Under the pieces are notes generated by a model that was given only the letters and a program-made list of their open reading frames with translations, made no database searches and had not been told where the DNA came from. The position numbers were made by a program, and so were the translations under genes. Below, piece after piece: positions 43,788 to 52,376 of a DNA stretch of 64,000 nucleotides. The DNA is from Ensifer sp. BR816 (lineage in GTDB: Bacteria; Pseudomonadota; Alphaproteobacteria; Rhizobiales; Rhizobiaceae), in contig NZ_KB905370.1 in assembly GCF_000378985.1 (NCBI RefSeq), forward strand, positions 2,983,210 to 3,047,209. The letters run 5' to 3'. Positions within the stretch are counted from its first letter, which is position 1. Each line of letters starts with the position of its first letter.

Positions 43788-44414
43788 ATGAAACGCAGCA
43801 TGGCACTGATTGCGACCATATTGGCCTGTTCGGCCGTCCCGTCCTATGCCCAGGACACGTCGATGAGCTTTTTCGTCACTAGCGCAAATCCGGGCAAGGG
43901 CGGCGACCTCGGTGGGCTTGCCGGCGCCGATGCCCATTGCGGCGCGCTGGCGACCGCCAGCGGCGCGACGGGCAAGGCGTGGAAAGCCTATCTCTCCACC
44001 GATGCCGAGAACGCCAAGGATCGCATCGGTGCGGGGCCCTGGTACAACGCGAAGGGCGAGAAAATCGCCGACGACATCGCCTCGCTCCACGGCGACAACA
44101 ACAATCTGACGAAGCAAACGGCGCTCAACGAAAAGGGCGAAGTCATCAACGGCCGCGGCGACACGCCGAACCGCCATGACATCCTGACCGGCACCAAGCC
44201 GGATGGAACGGCTGCCGAGGAAACCTGCGGCAACTGGACCATGGGCGGTGCGGAGGGTGCGGCAATTGTCGGTCACAGCGACCGCACCGGCTTGGACGAC
44301 TCGGCCGCAGCCAAGTCATGGAACTCGTCACATCCGACGCGCGGCGGCTGCACCAACGAGGCCTTCAAGGGCACCGGAGGGGACGGTCTCTTCTATTGCT
44401 TCGCCACGGATTGA
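43788..44414 (+). CDS. Secreted lectin-like protein
   Basis: This 208-aa protein has a clear signal peptide (MKRSMALIATILACSAVPSY, cleavage after AQ-like SYAQ) and a compact domain rich in Gly, Ala, Asp and Trp. The segments FFVTSANPGKGGDLGGLAGA, KAWKAYLSTDAENAKDRIGA and a Cys-containing C-terminal part (RGGCTNEAF, GLFYCFATD) resemble bacterial proteins annotated as lectins with an endostatin/C-type-lectin-like fold. Four Cys in the mature part could form two disulfides. The ATG at 43788 follows GGGAGG. It stands alone in its transcription unit, after the LacI-type gene. The target is unknown. Confidence 0.65.
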   Translation: MKRSMALIATILACSAVPSYAQDTSMSFFVTSANPGKGGDLGGLAGADAHCGALATASGATGKAWKAYLSTDAENAKDRIGAGPWYNAKGEKIADDIASLHGDNNNLTKQTALNEKGEVINGRGDTPNRHDILTGTKPDGTAAEETCGNWTMGGAEGAAIVGHSDRTGLDDSAAAKSWNSSHPTRGGCTNEAFKGTGGDGLFYCFATD

Positions 44415-44623
44415 GGAGCGGAAGCGGCCGCAGGACCTCTCAACTGTTCTCAGCCAGATGGCGCTCGAGCGATTGGGCGCGGAGCTCCCCCGGGCATCGC
44501 GATGGAGTTGGCGGCTATCTGCCCGGGGCGCGGAATGCTGGCGTGGGCGGACTTGCCCGGCAGGTGTCTGTTGCTGTGGCGACACTGGTATAAGCGGGGC
44601 AAGCCGCTCGCATCCTCGTCTTC

Positions 44624-44959
44624 TCATTGGCCGTGTTCTTTCGGCACCCTGACGCCGCGCAGCACGCCAATGGCCGCTCCTACCGTACCGCCCGTGACGA
44701 TGCCCGCGGATCCGCCGGCAAGGATCGCGATCAGGCAGTTGAGGACAGCACCCCCCAAGCCGAGTCCAGGAAGGGACGCGAGCCCCGCGACGAGGCCGGC
44801 CAGTGCGCCGATCGCTCCAAGGACGATTGCGAACAGGGTGACCGATTCCGAAGGATCCATCTTTCGATCCAACCGCCCCTGCCGAGCCGCCTCTGACTGA
44901 TCCGGGGTCGCAGGCTCGGCAGAGGTTTGCGTCAAACTCTTGTCCGTGTCCTGTTGCAT
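44624..44959 (-). CDS. Hypothetical small membrane protein, 111 aa
   Basis: The first 40 residues are polar (MQQDTDKSLTQTSAEPATPD at the start). Then come two or three Gly/Ala-rich hydrophobic helices with GLVAGLASLPGLGLGGAVL and IVTGGTVGAAIGVLRGV, which resemble glycine-zipper packing helices. The ATG at 44959 has GGAGG about four bases upstream. No family is recognised. It lies 129 bases after ccoS on the same strand, with a palindromic element in between. Confidence 0.6.
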   Translation of the reverse strand: MQQDTDKSLTQTSAEPATPDQSEAARQGRLDRKMDPSESVTLFAIVLGAIGALAGLVAGLASLPGLGLGGAVLNCLIAILAGGSAGIVTGGTVGAAIGVLRGVRVPKEHGQ

Positions 44960-45000
44960 TCGGTCCTCCGGCGTTGTCTCGGAACATCGTCATTCTGCCA

Positions 45001-45104
45001 CTGCAGCGCCGTGCGTCTTTTCAGACGCACAAAGGACGCTGTTGCACTTTGAGTTTCTGCATGTTTTTGTCCTTAAATCGGCTACGATTTAAGGAAACAT
45101 GCAG
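45001..45104. repeat. Palindromic intergenic element, copy C (overlaps the end of ccoS)
   Basis: Two hairpins are seen. The first has GTGCGTC (45011-45017) and GACGCAC (45024-45030) inside CAGCG and CGCTG arms. The second has perfect arms CTGCATGTTT (45057-45066) and AAACATGCAG (45095-45104) around CCTTAAATCG-GCTA-CGATTTAAGG (45071-45094). The outer arm encodes the last residues CMFP and the stop of ccoS on the minus strand. Copy B at 41.4 kb has the same modules in the opposite order of strand reading. Confidence 0.85.
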
Positions 45105-45319
45105 TAGAAACGTGACCGCCTTCCGCGCGGTTCCTCGCCGCTTTGCGGACTTGCGGCGGTTGCCAGTGGTGTTTCGTCGTTCTCGTCATCCAACAGGACC
45201 CGTTGAGCTGCCCCGTCGAGATCCTCATATTGCCCGGACCGCAGCGACCAGAAAAATGCGAGCAGCCCCACGGCGCCCATCGCCAATGCAAGGGATATGA
45301 GAACAACAAGATAGTTCAT
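45089..45319 (-). CDS. ccoS: cbb3 oxidase maturation protein CcoS (FixS)
   Basis: This 76-aa protein has one N-terminal transmembrane helix (MNYLVVLISLALAMGAVGLL), then the conserved AFFWSLRSGQYEDLDGAAQRVL segment in which FWSLRSGQYEDLDG is the CcoS signature. It is needed for cofactor insertion into the cbb3 oxidase. The start overlaps the ccoI stop as ATGA. The C-terminus is about 20 residues longer than usual, and the last four residues and the stop are provided by a palindromic element. Confidence 0.92.
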   Translation of the reverse strand: MNYLVVLISLALAMGAVGLLAFFWSLRSGQYEDLDGAAQRVLLDDENDETPLATAASPQSGEEPRGRRSRFYCMFP

Positions 45320-47589
45320 GCCTTCACCGCGGCCGCTTCTCTCATGCTGATGCCCTTGCGTTCTTTGGCGACCCTTGTCCCAAGCCGCAGCGCGTTTCCA
45401 ACGACGGCGATCGAAGACAGGGACATGGCGATGGCAGCAATAAGCGGCGTGACCTGTCCGGCGATCGCAAAGGGAACGCTGACGACATTATAGGCGATCG
45501 CCAGCCCGAAATTCTGCCGGATCAGCGCATTGGCGCGCGATGCGGTCTGCAGGATATCGCGGATCGCCAGCAGGCTGTGCCCAAGGAAAATGAAGTCGGA
45601 TGCGCTTCGTCCGATGTCGACAGCGGACGAGGGCGCGATCGAAACGTGGGCGGCCGCCAGCGCCGGCGCATCGTTGAGCCCGTCCCCGATCATCAGCACC
45701 TTGCGGTTGGCGGCCGAAAGCGCCCTGATGGCGTCCACTTTCTCACCCGGGAGCAGTTCGGCCGAGACGTCATCGATGCCCAGTCGCCGTGCGACCGATG
45801 AAACCGCCGCGTGGCCGTCGCCCGACACTATTCGCACCGAAAGGCCGGAGCCGTGCAGCATATGCATGAGCTCCCGCGCTCCCGGACGCAGGGTGTCCTC
45901 GAGGGAAAATACGGCAAGTGTCCTGCCGTTTTGCGATAGGGCGACCGTCGACCAGTTTCCGTCGTCCGCCGTCGCCTGCGGCGCGATCGACGCCCAGGAA
46001 GGGCGTCCGAGGCGATAGATCTGATTTCCGGCTCGGGCCTCTATGCCGTATCCGTGGATTTCCTCGACCCGGTCGAATGCCATGGGAGGCGTTTGCCCCT
46101 CGACATTGGCGGCGGCGATGGCGACAGACGCGGGATGCCTGGAAAAGCGCGCCATCGCGGCCGCCAGGGATAGGGTTCCAGCAGGGACATCATTCACATT
46201 GCCAAGGCGGATCTCACCCATGGTCAGGGTTCCGGTCTTGTCGAACAGCACGGTGTCGATTTCGCCCAGCCTCTCGAATGCCGAGCCGTCGCGAACCATG
46301 ATGCCGCGTTCGAAGAGGCGCCGGACAGCGACGACCTGGACCATCGGAACGGCGAGCCCGAGGGCACAGGGGCAGGCTATGATCAGCACGGCGACGGCGA
46401 TGGTGATCGCCTTGTGCAGGTCCCCGGTTCCATAGAACCAGGCGATCAACGACAGGAACGCGAGGCCATGCACGACGGGCGAATAGAGGCCGGCAGCGCG
46501 ATCGGCGATCCGCCGATAGGTCGAACGTCCGCTTTCCGCGGCCTCCATCATCCGGGTGATCTCGGCGAGGAATGAATTGTCGGCGGCCGCGGTCACCAGC
46601 AGCGTCAGGGGATTTGTGAGGTTCATCACGCCGGACCGGATCGTGGTCCCCGCCTCGGCGTGTCGCCACTGGCTCTCGCCGGAGACGAGCGCGCAATCAA
46701 GCTCGGATATGCCTTTGACGACGACGCCATCGACCGGCACCCGATCTCCCGCGGCGACGAGCAGGTGCATGCCCAGTCTGATATCGGCGAGCGCAACATA
46801 GGCGACCGTCCCGTCCGCGCCGATGACATTGCCGCCGCGGGGCGCGAGCCTTGCCAGTGCCCCCACGGCCGAACGCGCCTTGCCCCGCATCATTTCATCC
46901 AGGGTTCGCCCTGCCAGCAGAACGAACAGCAAGGAGGTGCTGGCGTCGAAATATGCGTGAAGCGCGTTCTGGACGGTATCATAGGCACTCAGCGCAAAGG
47001 CAAGCAGGACGCCGACGCTGATCGGCACATCCATGTTCGTCCGGCCGCGGCTGAGCGCTGCCCAGGCCGAGCGATAGAAGACGCTGCCGGAGTAGATGAT
47101 CGCCGGCAGCGCCAGCGCCAGCGAGATCAGGTGAAAGGTCTGGCGGGTCGCCGGGTCGGCACCCGACCAGACCGAGACCGACAGCATCATGATATTCATC
47201 GCCGAGAACCCCGCGACGGCAAGCGCCCTCAGCAGGGCGGCAAGCACTGGATCCTGGCTGCCGTCGTCGAATGATGTGAGATGCGAAGCATAGCCGATCC
47301 TCGCGAGTTCGTTGGCGAAATCCGGACAATCGGCCTGTTTGCAGCGCCAGTTGATCGTAACCCGGCGGTTCGACAAGTTGACGCGGGCGAATTCCACGCC
47401 GGGGACGCTCCTGAGCGTCCCTTCGACGGCAGCGATACAGGCGGCGCAACGCACGCCCGGCAGCGACAGCGTGATCTGTCGCAGGTCGTTGCCAAGGTCA
47501 CGGCTCGCCAGCCAGATCTCCTCCGTGCGGAGGCGGTCGCCCGCGGCGCCTTCGGCGAGTGGAACAGCGATGCCGGAGCAGCACGACAT
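45316..47589 (-). CDS. ccoI: Copper-transporting P-type ATPase CcoI (FixI)
   Basis: This 757-aa P1B ATPase supplies copper for the cbb3 oxidase. It has an N-terminal HMA domain with the metal site GVRCAACIAAVEGTL, the membrane metal motif CPC in ACPCALGLAVP, the phosphorylated Asp in DKTGTLT, and the hinge GDGLNDAPAL. An extra N-terminal Cys pair (MSCCSG) and a CKQADC segment between the first HMA and the membrane part may also bind metal. The ATG at 47589 begins one base after the DUF2189 stop; a start at 47625 would overlap that gene. It is followed by ccoS with an ATGA overlap. Confidence 0.93.
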   Translation of the reverse strand: MSCCSGIAVPLAEGAAGDRLRTEEIWLASRDLGNDLRQITLSLPGVRCAACIAAVEGTLRSVPGVEFARVNLSNRRVTINWRCKQADCPDFANELARIGYASHLTSFDDGSQDPVLAALLRALAVAGFSAMNIMMLSVSVWSGADPATRQTFHLISLALALPAIIYSGSVFYRSAWAALSRGRTNMDVPISVGVLLAFALSAYDTVQNALHAYFDASTSLLFVLLAGRTLDEMMRGKARSAVGALARLAPRGGNVIGADGTVAYVALADIRLGMHLLVAAGDRVPVDGVVVKGISELDCALVSGESQWRHAEAGTTIRSGVMNLTNPLTLLVTAAADNSFLAEITRMMEAAESGRSTYRRIADRAAGLYSPVVHGLAFLSLIAWFYGTGDLHKAITIAVAVLIIACPCALGLAVPMVQVVAVRRLFERGIMVRDGSAFERLGEIDTVLFDKTGTLTMGEIRLGNVNDVPAGTLSLAAAMARFSRHPASVAIAAANVEGQTPPMAFDRVEEIHGYGIEARAGNQIYRLGRPSWASIAPQATADDGNWSTVALSQNGRTLAVFSLEDTLRPGARELMHMLHGSGLSVRIVSGDGHAAVSSVARRLGIDDVSAELLPGEKVDAIRALSAANRKVLMIGDGLNDAPALAAAHVSIAPSSAVDIGRSASDFIFLGHSLLAIRDILQTASRANALIRQNFGLAIAYNVVSVPFAIAGQVTPLIAAIAMSLSSIAVVGNALRLGTRVAKERKGISMREAAAVKA

Positions 47590-47590
47590 G

Positions 47591-48397
47591 CTAGCGCACC
47601 GCCTTGTAGGCATGCCAGGTGGCATGCCCGAGCAACGGGAAGATCACGATCAGCCCGATCAGCGCCGTGGTGACGCTGACAAGGAACAGCGCCAGGACGA
47701 TCACGCCCCAGACGAGCGTCGGCCGGAGGTTGTTCCAGACCAATGCCATGCTCATTCCCATCGCCGTGAACGCATCGATACGTTGGTCGAGCAGCATGGG
47801 AATCGAGAACACGCTGATGGCGAAGGAAAATCCGGCAAACAGCGCCCCGACCGAAATCCCGACTGCGAGCATCGCCCATCCGGTGGGTGTCGTCAGGAGG
47901 AGTTGGGTGACATGATCAAGACCCGGAAACGGCCGGACGCCGAAAAACAAAGCGTAGATGATCACAGCGGCACGCATCCAGAGCAGCATGAGCATGCAGA
48001 GAACAAGCCCGGTAAAGAACACTTGCGCCCCGGCCATCGGCCTCACGCGCAGCATGCTGCCGAGGCTGACGGGCTCGGATTGCTCGAGGCGCGAGCTCTT
48101 CAGATACAGGCCGGCGGCCAGAAGCGGCGCGATGATCATGAAGCCAGCCATGGCGGGGAACAGGAAATAGTCGCGTCCGGTGGCAAACAGCAGCCATATG
48201 AGCAAGAAGGAAACGGCGAAGACGGCCACGCCATAGGCGATGCTGAGCATCGGATGGGTGACCAGATCACGCCAACCTTTGGCGAGCCACTCGAGAGGCG
48301 CCTTTGCCGGAAGGTGCCGTTGCCACTTCGGGTTCCAGGTCTCCTCGATGCCCGAGACCTCGCCGACCCACCTCGATAACTTTCCGTTCCCGTTCAT
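47591..48397 (-). CDS. DUF2189 family integral membrane protein
   Basis: This 268-aa protein has about six transmembrane helices, with YGVAVFAVSFLLIWLLFATG, FAGFSFAISVFSIPMLLDQR and WGVIVLALFLVSVTTALIGL as examples. It belongs to the DUF2189 family, which has no known function but occurs near cbb3 genes in alphaproteobacteria. Here it takes the place normally held by ccoG and ccoH, between the oxidase subunits and ccoI. The ATG at 48397 follows GGAGAGG. Its stop is one base before the ccoI start, so translation is probably coupled. Confidence 0.82.
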   Translation of the reverse strand: MNGNGKLSRWVGEVSGIEETWNPKWQRHLPAKAPLEWLAKGWRDLVTHPMLSIAYGVAVFAVSFLLIWLLFATGRDYFLFPAMAGFMIIAPLLAAGLYLKSSRLEQSEPVSLGSMLRVRPMAGAQVFFTGLVLCMLMLLWMRAAVIIYALFFGVRPFPGLDHVTQLLLTTPTGWAMLAVGISVGALFAGFSFAISVFSIPMLLDQRIDAFTAMGMSMALVWNNLRPTLVWGVIVLALFLVSVTTALIGLIVIFPLLGHATWHAYKAVR

Positions 48398-48425
48398 GCG
48401 CCTCTCCAAAGACCGCTGCTAGCGG

Positions 48426-48617
48426 TCAGCAGGATGATTTCGCGGCTCTGAATTCGCCCGGGGCCGATCCCCTGTCCTTCAGGTGAGCGACGCAACCGGG
48501 ATCGCTTCGGATCGCGACGTAGAACAAATGGGCGTTGGCTCCGAGAAAGATCGCCACCGCGAGCAGAATCCAGAACGGCAGCGCCAACCCGTTCGACTTT
48601 GTGGCAATTTTTCTCAT
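48426..48617 (-). CDS. 63-aa single-helix membrane protein in the cbb3 operon
   Basis: The protein has a short basic N-terminus, one transmembrane helix (LALPFWILLAVAIFLGANAH) and a periplasmic-type tail with two Cys (RSDPGCVAHL and the C-terminal SSC). Its ATG shares one base with the ccoP stop (positions 48615-48619, TGATG), so it is almost certainly translated with ccoP. It precedes the DUF2189 gene by 28 bases. I do not recognise a named family; it is not CcoH, which is about 160 aa. A role in assembly or as a small subunit is plausible. Confidence 0.72.
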   Translation of the reverse strand: MRKIATKSNGLALPFWILLAVAIFLGANAHLFYVAIRSDPGCVAHLKDRGSAPGEFRAAKSSC

Positions 48618-49498
48618 CACGGCTTCTCGACGCCCAGGGAGTTGACATAGAGTGCGAGTATCTTGATCTCCGCGGGGCTCAGCCTCTCGTCCCAGGTCGG
48701 CATATGGCCCTGGCGTCCGCCATGGACGGACTCGATGATACTCTGCAGCGTGCCGCCGTAGACCCAATAGGCGTCCGTCAGGTTCGGAGCGCCGACGTCG
48801 AGCTTGCCCTTGGCGTCTTCGCCGTGGCACGCGGCGCAGGTGGTGAGGAATATTTCCCTGCCGGCCTCGATCCGGCCTATGTTGTCCGGCGTGGAATATG
48901 CGGGATTGGTGAGCGAGTAGACATAGCCGGCGACGTCACGGACCTGATTGCGATCGAGCATTTCGTCACGGCCGAACGACGGCATCTGCGCGACACGGGT
49001 TTGGGGATGCCGGGTGTTGATGCCGACCTTCAGGGTCTGGGCGATATTCTCCGGGCCGCCGCCCCAGAGCCAATCGTCGTCGGTCAGATCCGGATAGTTG
49101 CTTCCGCCCTTGCCGTCGACACCGTGGCAAACGGCACAGTTGTCTCCGAACAATTGATGACCGGTGGACCTGACCGTCGCCATCAACCGCTCGTCCGCCC
49201 TTATCTGGTCGTAGGACAGGGTGTCGATCTTTTTCTCCCAGACGGCTCTGGCCGCTGCCGCCGCGGCCAGCTTCTCTTCCACGACGCTTCGCTCGTCGAT
49301 GCCGAGCAGGCCCTTCGTGTAGGTGGCCCCGAGCGGCCATGTCGGCAGCAGCACCCACCAGAGGAGGGCAAAGAGATGCGTGGCGATCAGAAAGAGCAGC
49401 ACCCCGCGCGGAACCGGAGTGTCGAGTTCCTTGATGCCGTTCCACTCATGCCCCGTTGTCCTGCGGCCGCTGACGGGGTCGACTTCCTCTACGTCCAT
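48617..49498 (-). CDS. ccoP: cbb3 oxidase subunit III, di-heme cytochrome c CcoP (FixP)
   Basis: This 293-aa subunit has an N-terminal transmembrane helix (RGVLLFLIATHLFALLWWVL) preceded by the CcoP-type GIKELDTPVPR, and two periplasmic c-type heme sites, CAVCHG and CAACHG, each followed by a Met-containing ligand region. It passes electrons from cytochrome c to subunit II and the catalytic subunit. Its start overlaps the end of ccoQ by ten bases, and its stop overlaps the next small gene. Confidence 0.95.
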   Translation of the reverse strand: MDVEEVDPVSGRRTTGHEWNGIKELDTPVPRGVLLFLIATHLFALLWWVLLPTWPLGATYTKGLLGIDERSVVEEKLAAAAAARAVWEKKIDTLSYDQIRADERLMATVRSTGHQLFGDNCAVCHGVDGKGGSNYPDLTDDDWLWGGGPENIAQTLKVGINTRHPQTRVAQMPSFGRDEMLDRNQVRDVAGYVYSLTNPAYSTPDNIGRIEAGREIFLTTCAACHGEDAKGKLDVGAPNLTDAYWVYGGTLQSIIESVHGGRQGHMPTWDERLSPAEIKILALYVNSLGVEKP

Positions 49499-49659
49499 GG
49501 CTCGTCGTCCTCGTCGAAAATACCCTTCTTGGCGCGATCGAAGCGTTTCCGGTTTGCAGGCCAGAACGTGTAGACGAGCACGCAGAAAGAGAACGCAATG
49601 AGGTAGAAGAGCCCCCAGGTCTTCGACGCCTCCACCAATGTCTCATGCGTCAGGTCCAT
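49489..49659 (-). CDS. ccoQ: cbb3 oxidase small subunit CcoQ (FixQ)
   Basis: This 56-aa protein begins MDLTHETLVEASKTWGLFYL, has one transmembrane helix (about 14-33) and then FWPANRKRFDRAKKG and an acidic tail. This is the CcoQ pattern, a small subunit that stabilises the oxidase. It lies between ccoO (20 bases before) and ccoP (ten-base overlap), where CcoQ is expected. Confidence 0.93.
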   Translation of the reverse strand: MDLTHETLVEASKTWGLFYLIAFSFCVLVYTFWPANRKRFDRAKKGIFDEDDEPWT

Positions 49660-49678
49660 GACCTTCTTCCGATCTCGC

Positions 49679-50431
49679 TCAATCGTTCGGGTCGGGTACT
49701 TGTTCCGGGGCCGCGGTGCTCTGGTACGCCGCCTTGGTCAGCCTTCCGAGAACCTGCAGGTAGGCGACGAGTGCGTCCATCTCGGTGACCCGCGTCGTCA
49801 CCCCGTCGAAGGCGCTGACCTGGGTTTCCTCTCCATAGCGTTCCGTTACGCCGGACGCCTGTTCGCTGTCGGGCACCGCCTGGCCAAAGGCGTCGCGCGC
49901 CGCGTTCTCGATCATTTCATCGGTATAGGGGACGCCGACGCGGCGCTGTGCCTGGAGATGGGAGCCGAGGTCGTCCAGGCGCAGCGGCGTCCGCGCCAGC
50001 CATGCATAGGCCGGCATGTTCGATTCCGGCACGACATCCCGCGGATTGGTGAGATGGGCCACGTGCCAGAAATCGGAGTATTTGCCGCCAACCCTGGCGA
50101 GGTCCGGTCCGGTCCGCTTCGAACCCCAAAGCATCGGGTGGTCATATTGGGATTCGACCGCGAGTGAGAAGGGGCCATAACGCTCGACGTCGTCCCTCAG
50201 CGTGCGGATCATCTGGCTGTGGCAGGCATAGCAGCCCTCGCGGATGTAGACGTTGCGGCCGGCAAGCTCCAGGGGCGTATAGAGCCGCATGTCCTCGACG
50301 TTCTCCACGGTCTCGTCGATGGTAAAGAGCGGCGCGATCTCGACAATGCCGCCGACACTCGCCGCGACGATGATCGCCAGCACGAAACCGATCGCGGTCC
50401 GTTCGAGCTTGCGATGCACGAGTTCGGGCAT
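49679..50431 (-). CDS. ccoO: cbb3 oxidase subunit II, mono-heme cytochrome c CcoO (FixO)
   Basis: This 250-aa membrane-anchored cytochrome has an N-terminal helix (AIGFVLAIIVAASVGGIVEI), the CcoO segment YTPLELAGRNVYIREGCYAC with the heme site CYACHSQ, and the axial-ligand region ESNMPAYAWL. It starts 4 bases after the ccoN stop and ends 20 bases before ccoQ. Confidence 0.95.
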   Translation of the reverse strand: MPELVHRKLERTAIGFVLAIIVAASVGGIVEIAPLFTIDETVENVEDMRLYTPLELAGRNVYIREGCYACHSQMIRTLRDDVERYGPFSLAVESQYDHPMLWGSKRTGPDLARVGGKYSDFWHVAHLTNPRDVVPESNMPAYAWLARTPLRLDDLGSHLQAQRRVGVPYTDEMIENAARDAFGQAVPDSEQASGVTERYGEETQVSAFDGVTTRVTEMDALVAYLQVLGRLTKAAYQSTAAPEQVPDPND

Positions 50432-50435
50432 GTTG

Positions 50436-52094
50436 CTACTCCGCGGGTCCGGTGGCGGCGCCTTCCGGGAACGGTCCGGCGAGGGGGAGGTCGTCCTTCC
50501 GCTCGCCGCTCGTGACGGGGACCTCCCGGACGGTCATCCAGATATTGTACGTGGCAACGACCGCCCCGATCAGGAACAGCAGGCCGCCAAAGGCGCGAGC
50601 GATATAATAGGGGTACATCGCAAGCAGGGAGTCGACGAAGGAATAGGCGAGCGTGCCGTCATCCGTGTAGGTCCGCCACATCAGCCCCTGTATGATGCCC
50701 GAGTTCCACATCGCGAAGACGTAGATGAGCGTGCCCGCGAAGGCGAGCCAGAAGTGGACCTCGACCAGAGCCGCCGAATACATCCTCTCGCGCTTCCAGA
50801 TCGCCGGCACCAGCGTGTAGAGGGACCCGTAGGTAATAAACGCGACCCAGCCGAGGGCGCCGGCGTGGACATGGCCGACCGTCCAATCGGTATAATGCGA
50901 CAGCGAGTTCACGGGACGAACCGCGAGGAATGATCCCTCGAAGGTCGAAAGCCCGTAGAAGAACGCAGCCATCATGATGAAGCGCAGCGTCGCGTCGTCG
51001 CGTACCTTGTGCCAGGCGCCGTTCAGTGTCAGCAGCGCGTTGCCGGCCGATGCCCAGGAAGGAACCAAGAGCATCACCGAGAACGTCATGCCGAGGTTCT
51101 GCACCCAGTGCGGCAGGGCCGTATAGTGAAGGTGGTGGGATCCGGCCCACATGTAGAAGAACGTTATGCCCCAGAAACTGAGGATCGACAGGCGGTAGGA
51201 AAAGATCGGCCGCTCCGCCCGCTTCGGCAGATAGTAATAGAGCATGGCGAGGAAGCCCGCCGTCAGGAAGAAGGCAACGGCATTGTGCCCGTACCACCAC
51301 TGCACCATCGAGTCCTGGACGCCGGCCCAGATCGTGTAGCTCTTGGCGTGGCCAAGCGAGACCGGGATCGTCAGGTTATTGATGATGTGCAGGATCGCCA
51401 CGACCACGATGAAGGCCATGTAGTACCAGTTGGCCACGTAGATGTGAGGCTCCCGACGGCGTGCCAGCGTCCGGATATAGAGGAGGAAATAAGTCACCCA
51501 GACGACGACGAGCCAGATGTCGGCGTACCACTCCGCCTCCGCATATTCCTTGGATTGGGTCACCCCGATGAAATAGCCCGTCACGGCCAGGATGCAGAAG
51601 AGGTTGTAGCCGAACAGCACGAACCAGGGGCTTATCTGATCCGCCAGACGCGCGCGCGAAGTTCGCTGGACGACGTGGAACGAGGTCGAAATCAGGGCGT
51701 TGCCGCCAAAGCCGAAAATGACGCCGGTCGTATGGGCCGGCCTGATCCGCCCGAAGCTTGCCCAAGCGGTATCGAAGTTCAGGCTCGGCCAGGCGAGCTG
51801 GGCGGCGGCCCAGACGCCGAAAAACATGCCGAAAATCGCCCAGAACAAGGTGAATGCGACACCGACCTTGATGGGGTCGTCGTAATAGCGGGAGATGCGC
51901 GACGGGTCGGGTTCCGGCCCGAAGGACCTGGAGATGATGAAGATCAGCAGCGCGGCACTGTAGAGGAAGACGATTGCGCCATGAATTCCCAGGGGATCCG
52001 ATCGGCCGGCCGCCGCCATGGCGATACCGATGACTGCCAGGGCCACCAGCATGCCTGCGGCAAGTTCCTGCTCTCTGGTTGTCAACTGGCCCAT
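50436..52094 (-). CDS. ccoN: cbb3 oxidase catalytic subunit I CcoN (FixN)
   Basis: This 552-aa heme-copper oxidase subunit has about 12-14 hydrophobic helices and the metal-ligand segments of CcoN, such as RPAHTTGVIFGFGGNALIST, VVWWYGHNAVAFFLTAGF (as VQWWYGHNAVAFFL), and SHYTDWTVGHVHAGALGWVA. It reduces oxygen with high affinity, as needed in microaerobic growth and symbiosis. I start it at the ATG at 52094, after GAGGGGACGTTTC; the frame extends to 52133 without a better site. It is the first gene of the operon. Confidence 0.95.
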   Translation of the reverse strand: MGQLTTREQELAAGMLVALAVIGIAMAAAGRSDPLGIHGAIVFLYSAALLIFIISRSFGPEPDPSRISRYYDDPIKVGVAFTLFWAIFGMFFGVWAAAQLAWPSLNFDTAWASFGRIRPAHTTGVIFGFGGNALISTSFHVVQRTSRARLADQISPWFVLFGYNLFCILAVTGYFIGVTQSKEYAEAEWYADIWLVVVWVTYFLLYIRTLARRREPHIYVANWYYMAFIVVVAILHIINNLTIPVSLGHAKSYTIWAGVQDSMVQWWYGHNAVAFFLTAGFLAMLYYYLPKRAERPIFSYRLSILSFWGITFFYMWAGSHHLHYTALPHWVQNLGMTFSVMLLVPSWASAGNALLTLNGAWHKVRDDATLRFIMMAAFFYGLSTFEGSFLAVRPVNSLSHYTDWTVGHVHAGALGWVAFITYGSLYTLVPAIWKRERMYSAALVEVHFWLAFAGTLIYVFAMWNSGIIQGLMWRTYTDDGTLAYSFVDSLLAMYPYYIARAFGGLLFLIGAVVATYNIWMTVREVPVTSGERKDDLPLAGPFPEGAATGPAE

Positions 52095-52376
52095 GAAACG
52101 TCCCCTCGTCATGCACGCAGTACAAAGGGGCATCTATTTCCCGAGGCCGACAATTCAAGCCTTCGTTGCTTTTTTTGGTAATCGGGCTCCGCCGCCGCGG
52201 GACCAGTGCATGGGCATGGGGTTTCGATGCCGACTATCGCAAGTCTGCCCCGGATGATCACGGGCCTGATCGCGATGTCGGACACCGATGTCGGCGTCGG
52301 CCCGGAACCACGCCGATCAAGACAATCGGCGTGGTGTCGGGCGACGTTTCGAGCGGACTTCTCAATCGAGCCGGGT
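52095..52376. other. Upstream region of the cbb3 operon
   Basis: This 282-base gap between the chemoreceptor stop and ccoN must hold the operon promoter. I looked for an FNR/FixK box (TTGAT-N4-ATCAA) and found only isolated half-sites. Frames open here have no ribosome-binding site or family feature. Confidence 0.5.

Noticed and set aside
52095..52376. FixK/FNR box upstream of ccoN
   Set aside because: Only isolated half-sites were seen; no TTGAT-N4-ATCAA-like palindrome with both arms. Control by FixK is expected from the family but not shown here.
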